This document shows positions 6,007-8,193 of a stretch of 8,193 nucleotides of DNA, one piece after another (position 1 is the first letter of the stretch; each line of letters starts with the position of its first letter). The stretch covers positions 1-8,193 of the forward strand of contig CAUJEQ010000056.1 in the NCBI GenBank assembly GCA_963169135.1, given 5' to 3'. A program made the translations under genes and the position numbers. The notes under the pieces were generated by a model. It saw only the letters and a program-made list of their open reading frames with translations, searched no databases and was not told the origin of the DNA. The DNA comes from Chloroflexota bacterium. Lineage in GTDB: Bacteria > Chloroflexota > Dehalococcoidia > Tepidiformales > Tepidiformaceae.

Positions 6007-7545
6007 TCAACCCTCACGGACGAACACCTGCTGCTTTTTCCAGTTCGCGTCATCCGCCACCGGGTAGTCGCTCCGGTAGTGGGCGCCGCGGCTTTCGGTA
6101 CGTGCCAGCGCGGCGTGCAGCATCAGCGAGGCCATCACGGTCATCTGCCGGCGCTCGAATGCTGCCCGGGTTGGCGAGGAGTCCGGAGGGGACCAGGCGG
6201 CGATGGATTCAAGGGCGCGGGCCATCCCCTCGGCGGAACGCTCCATCCCGGCTCCGTGCCACATGAGATGCTGGAGGTCCTGGTGAGTCGGGGCCGCAGT
6301 CCTCGACCCCCGGACTGGAATGGCGCGAGGGTGGCGCGTGGCGCAGCCACCCTCGCCCGTTGCGAGGTGCTCCACCACGCGCTTGCCGAACACGACCGTC
6401 TCCATGAGGGAATTGCTCGCCAGGCGGTTCGCGCCGTGGACACCGGTGCAGGCCACCTCGCCGCAGGCGTACAGCCCTGGAAGCGTGGTGCGTCCGTGGA
6501 TGTCTGTCCTGACGCCGCCCATCAGGTAATGCGCCGCTGGGGAGACCGGGATGGGGTCCCGGCGCATGTCGATCCCGGCGTGGCTGCAGTAGGCAAAGAT
6601 GCCCGGGAAGCGGGCGGCGAGGTCGACTGACTTCAGGCCGGTGCAATCGAGGGAGACGCTCTCCGAACCCTCCGCGCGCATCTCAGCCACGATGGCCCGG
6701 GCGACGATGTCGCGGGGAGCAAGGTCTCCGAGCGAGTGATAGCGCGTCATGAAAGCCTCGCCTCGGGCGTTGCGGAGCGTCGCGCCCTCGCCGCGGACGG
6801 CTTCGGAGATGAGGAATGTCGGCACGCCCGGGACCCGGAGTGCGGTGGGGTGGAACTGGTAGAACTCGATGTCGGCGATCTCGGCCCCGGCATCGAAGGC
6901 GAGCGCGATGCCGTCGCCGGTGGCGACGTCGGGGTTTGTGGTGTGGGAGTAGAGCTGTCCCGCGCCACCGGTCGCCAGCACGACGTTGGGGGCTACGTAG
7001 GTCTCGGCTGCGCCGGACTGGAGTGCGACCGCTTCAACGCCGGTCACCCGGCGGTGGGTCACGAGCAGGCGGGTGGCGAGGGTGTGGTCGAGGATCGTGA
7101 TCGACGGGTCCATGGCGGCGGCCGAGAGTGCTGTCTCAATCTCGGCCCCGGTGCGGTCGCCGCCGGCGTGGAGGACACGGGAGTGGCCGTGGGCAGCCTC
7201 CCGGCCCAGCGCTACTTCGCCATCAAGCGAGTCGAAGGCCACCCCGTAGGTCACCAGGTCGTGGATGCGGGCTGGCGCTTCGAAGCAGAGCACGCGCGCG
7301 GCCTCTTCGTTGACGAGCCCGGCACCGGCGGAGATCGTGTCGGCGAGGTGCTGTTCGGGAGAGTCGAGGGGCCCGACTGCGGCGGCGATGCCGCCTTGCG
7401 CCCAGCGCGTGTTGCAGTCGTCGATGCTGCCTTTGGTCAGGACGAGGACGGGTCCGAGGTGGCGCGCCTCGAGGGCGACGAACAGCCCCGAGATGCCGCT
7501 GCCAATGACGATCAGTGCGTAGTCGTTGCGGTGCGGGCCGGGCAT
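6007..7545 (-). CDS. nadB: L-aspartate oxidase
   Basis: This FAD-dependent cytoplasmic enzyme oxidises L-aspartate to iminoaspartate, the first step of de novo NAD synthesis. Its product is normally handed to quinolinate synthase NadA. It has 512 residues, within the family range. Motifs: FAD-binding VIGSGISGL (13-21), RWAQGGIAAAV (47-57, the AQGG motif), VVLATGGAGQLY (188-199), EFYQFHPTAL (227-236, H232), ISEAVRGEGA (246-255), APRDIVARAI (276-285, R278), SPAAHYLMGGV (335-345, H339), GLYACGEVACTGVHGANRLA (357-376, R374), SNSLMETVVFG (377-387) and the C-terminal ESRGAHYRSDYP (484-495), which separates NadB from most succinate dehydrogenase flavoproteins. The active-site His and Arg positions known in the E. 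coli enzyme are all matched. ATG 7545 has no Shine-Dalgarno and lies about 7 bases after a -10-like box, so the message may be leaderless. nadC follows after one base; nadA is not in this window. Confidence 0.97.
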   Translation of the reverse strand: MPGPHRNDYALIVIGSGISGLFVALEARHLGPVLVLTKGSIDDCNTRWAQGGIAAAVGPLDSPEQHLADTISAGAGLVNEEAARVLCFEAPARIHDLVTYGVAFDSLDGEVALGREAAHGHSRVLHAGGDRTGAEIETALSAAAMDPSITILDHTLATRLLVTHRRVTGVEAVALQSGAAETYVAPNVVLATGGAGQLYSHTTNPDVATGDGIALAFDAGAEIADIEFYQFHPTALRVPGVPTFLISEAVRGEGATLRNARGEAFMTRYHSLGDLAPRDIVARAIVAEMRAEGSESVSLDCTGLKSVDLAARFPGIFAYCSHAGIDMRRDPIPVSPAAHYLMGGVRTDIHGRTTLPGLYACGEVACTGVHGANRLASNSLMETVVFGKRVVEHLATGEGGCATRHPRAIPVRGSRTAAPTHQDLQHLMWHGAGMERSAEGMARALESIAAWSPPDSSPTRAAFERRQMTVMASLMLHAALARTESRGAHYRSDYPVADDANWKKQQVFVREG

Positions 7546-7582
7546 TTGAGTTAGTGTAGGTTCTACACTAAGTACCTCGCAA
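7543..7582 (-). promoter_or_regulatory. Candidate nadBC promoter, possibly leaderless
   Basis: Read on the minus strand, TTGCGA (7582-7577, four of six matches to a -35 box) is followed after 18 bases by TACACT (7558-7553, four of six matches to TATAAT). Seven bases after the TACACT box comes the nadB ATG (7545-7543). A transcription start at the usual distance would fall on or next to this ATG, which fits the lack of any purine-rich ribosome-binding site before it. The -10 box lies inside one arm of the inverted repeat at 7551-7571. This was recognised by eye and is not certain. Confidence 0.45.
7551..7571. promoter_or_regulatory. Candidate operator: perfect 9-bp inverted repeat upstream of nadB
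   Basis: TTAGTGTAG (7551-7559) and CTACACTAA (7563-7571) are exact reverse complements separated by GTT. The repeat is AT-rich against GC-rich surroundings, ends 5 bases from the nadB ATG and covers the likely -10 box, so a bound dimeric repressor would block transcription. NAD biosynthesis genes are often controlled by dedicated repressors (NrtR, NiaR, NadQ or NadR families). A TAGT...ACTA palindrome would be compatible with a NrtR-like site, but which protein binds here is inference. No regulator gene lies in the window. Confidence 0.65.
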
Positions 7583-7609
7583 TGTTGGGGCGTTAAGCCG
7601 GGGTGCGAG

Positions 7610-7617
7610 CTACACTA
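7610..7617 (+). promoter_or_regulatory. Third copy of the operator half-site, upstream of def
   Basis: CTACACTA repeats exactly the 8-base core of the nadB operator arms, 42 bases before the def start codon. No matching inverted partner is visible at the same spacing. It includes TACACT (7611-7616), which could serve as the def -10 box, but the only -35-like sequence (TTGGGG, 7585-7590) is 20 bases away, longer than ideal. It may be an auxiliary operator half-site, a promoter element, or both. Confidence 0.35.
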
Positions 7618-7647
7618 GCTGTCGGCCCTCGCCATCCACCCTGCCCC

Positions 7648-7651
7648 GGAG
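7648..7651 (+). promoter_or_regulatory. Ribosome-binding site fixing the TTG start of def
   Basis: GGAG lies 8 bases before TTG 7660. The translation from this TTG begins MAIIPIRRAGDPVLR, the normal deformylase N-terminus. The earlier in-frame GTG at 7603 would add 19 residues of unrelated Pro/Arg-rich sequence and has no comparable site. Confidence 0.6.
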
Positions 7652-7659
7652 CAGCGCCC

Positions 7660-8154
7660 TTGGCAATCATCCCTATTCGCCGCGCCGGCGACCCGGTCCT
7701 TCGCGAAAAGGCCCGGCGCGTGCGGACCATCGATAAGTCGATCCATAAGCTCATCGAAGACATGTGGGAAACCATGTACGACGCGCCTGGTGTCGGCCTT
7801 GCCGCTCCCCAGATTGGCGTATCGCTGCGGGTTGTCGTCATCGATGTCGGCGACAAGGAGCCCATCGCGCTCATCAACCCGGAGATCGTGAAGCGGTCTG
7901 GCGAGCGCCGTGTGGATGAAGGATGCCTTTCCGTGCCGGGATACCGGGGGGAGATCACCCGTTCGGTGAAAGTCGTGGCCCAGGGCATCGACCCGTACAC
8001 GGGCAAGGAGGTCCGCATCAAGTCGGAGGACGACCTGATGGCGGAGGCGCTAGAACACGAGATCGACCACGTCAACGGGATCCTCTACATCGACTACCTC
8101 GCAAGCCCGGACGCGCTCATCTCGCTGAGTGACGCGCCCGAGGTGCGGAGCTAA
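7660..8154 (+). CDS. def: Peptide deformylase
   Basis: This cytoplasmic, ribosome-associated metalloenzyme removes the N-formyl group from the first methionine of nascent proteins. It has 164 residues from the TTG start at 7660, typical for the family. All three signature motifs are intact: GVGLAAPQIG (44-53, with the oxyanion Gln51), EGCLSVPGY (87-95, metal ligand C89) and HEIDHVNG (133-140, metal ligands H133 and H137 and catalytic E134). It is transcribed divergently from nadBC across a 114-bp spacer that carries the candidate operator. In many bacteria def is followed by fmt; here another gene begins 29 bp downstream, but too little of it is visible to identify. Confidence 0.96.
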   Translation: MAIIPIRRAGDPVLREKARRVRTIDKSIHKLIEDMWETMYDAPGVGLAAPQIGVSLRVVVIDVGDKEPIALINPEIVKRSGERRVDEGCLSVPGYRGEITRSVKVVAQGIDPYTGKEVRIKSEDDLMAEALEHEIDHVNGILYIDYLASPDALISLSDAPEVRS

Positions 8155-8183
8155 CTCGCCGCCCCGGGCCACAAGGAGCTGAC

Positions 8184-8193
8184 ATGTTCATCG
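8184..8193 (+). CDS. Start of an unidentified gene, cut by the window edge
   Basis: ATG 8184 is preceded by AAGGAG (8173-8178) at a 5-base distance, a strong ribosome-binding site, and begins 29 bp after def in the same direction. Only M-F-I is visible, so no product can be named. It is probably in an operon with def; fmt would be a common neighbour, but nothing in these three residues shows it. Confidence 0.5.

Noticed and set aside
5551..6630. 359-codon plus-strand open frame opposite nadC and nadB
   Set aside because: It spans the junction of two well-supported minus-strand genes, has Arg/Ala-rich low-information sequence and no ribosome-binding site or family motif.
6736..7554. 272-codon plus-strand open frame opposite the nadB N-terminal half
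   Set aside because: The Gly/Val/Glu-rich composition mirrors the antisense of the conserved FAD-binding region; no motif was recognised.
7603..7659. Upstream GTG extension of def
   Set aside because: The 19 added residues are unlike deformylase N-termini and would place the start inside the candidate operator half-site/promoter; TTG 7660 has a well-spaced GGAG.
1..8193. tRNA, rRNA, CRISPR array, insertion sequence, attachment site or defence island
   Set aside because: No cloverleaf, repeat-spacer array, transposase motif or terminal inverted repeats were seen on either strand; apart from the toxin-antitoxin remnant the content is housekeeping.

Overview
This is a gene-dense, GC-rich window (almost no spacer longer than about 115 bp) with frequent GTG and TTG starts and many 4-bp stop/start overlaps. 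An F420-type luciferase-like oxidoreductase, the non-mevalonate gene dxr, a DUF433/DUF5615 toxin-antitoxin pair and nadB-nadC together suggest a bacterium of the Chloroflexota (Dehalococcoidia-like lineages). An actinobacterium is a weaker alternative. The lineage is inferred from gene content, not measured.

Layout. At the left edge (1-522) are the end of a DUF433-type antitoxin and a DUF5615 PIN-like toxin gene that is broken by a one-base frameshift. Next is a run of five plus-strand genes (586-5155): an LLM-class F420-dependent oxidoreductase, dxr (second step of the MEP isoprenoid pathway), a RseP-type M50 intramembrane protease, a small protein with three predicted membrane segments, and a sugar phosphate isomerase/epimerase-like TIM barrel. 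The last four are tightly packed (overlap of 4, gap of 7, overlap of 4) and are probably translated from one message. The TIM-barrel gene converges, with a 4-bp gap, on a minus-strand nadB-nadC operon (7545 down to 5160). This operon encodes L-aspartate oxidase and quinolinate phosphoribosyltransferase, two of the three de novo NAD enzymes; nadA is not in the window. Across a 114-bp divergent spacer lies def (peptide deformylase, TTG start, plus strand). The window ends ten bases into a further gene with a strong ribosome-binding site.

The core genes are housekeeping functions of well-known families, and I do not see a large undescribed system. The best regulatory signal is a perfect 9-bp inverted repeat with a 3-nt spacer just upstream of nadB. 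It overlaps a plausible -10 box, and nadB may be leaderless. A third copy of its 8-base core lies near the def start. The other points worth checking are the frameshifted toxin, a pair of mutually exclusive hairpins around the ribosome-binding site of the LLM oxidoreductase gene, and the uncharacterised membrane-protein/TIM-barrel pair behind rseP.
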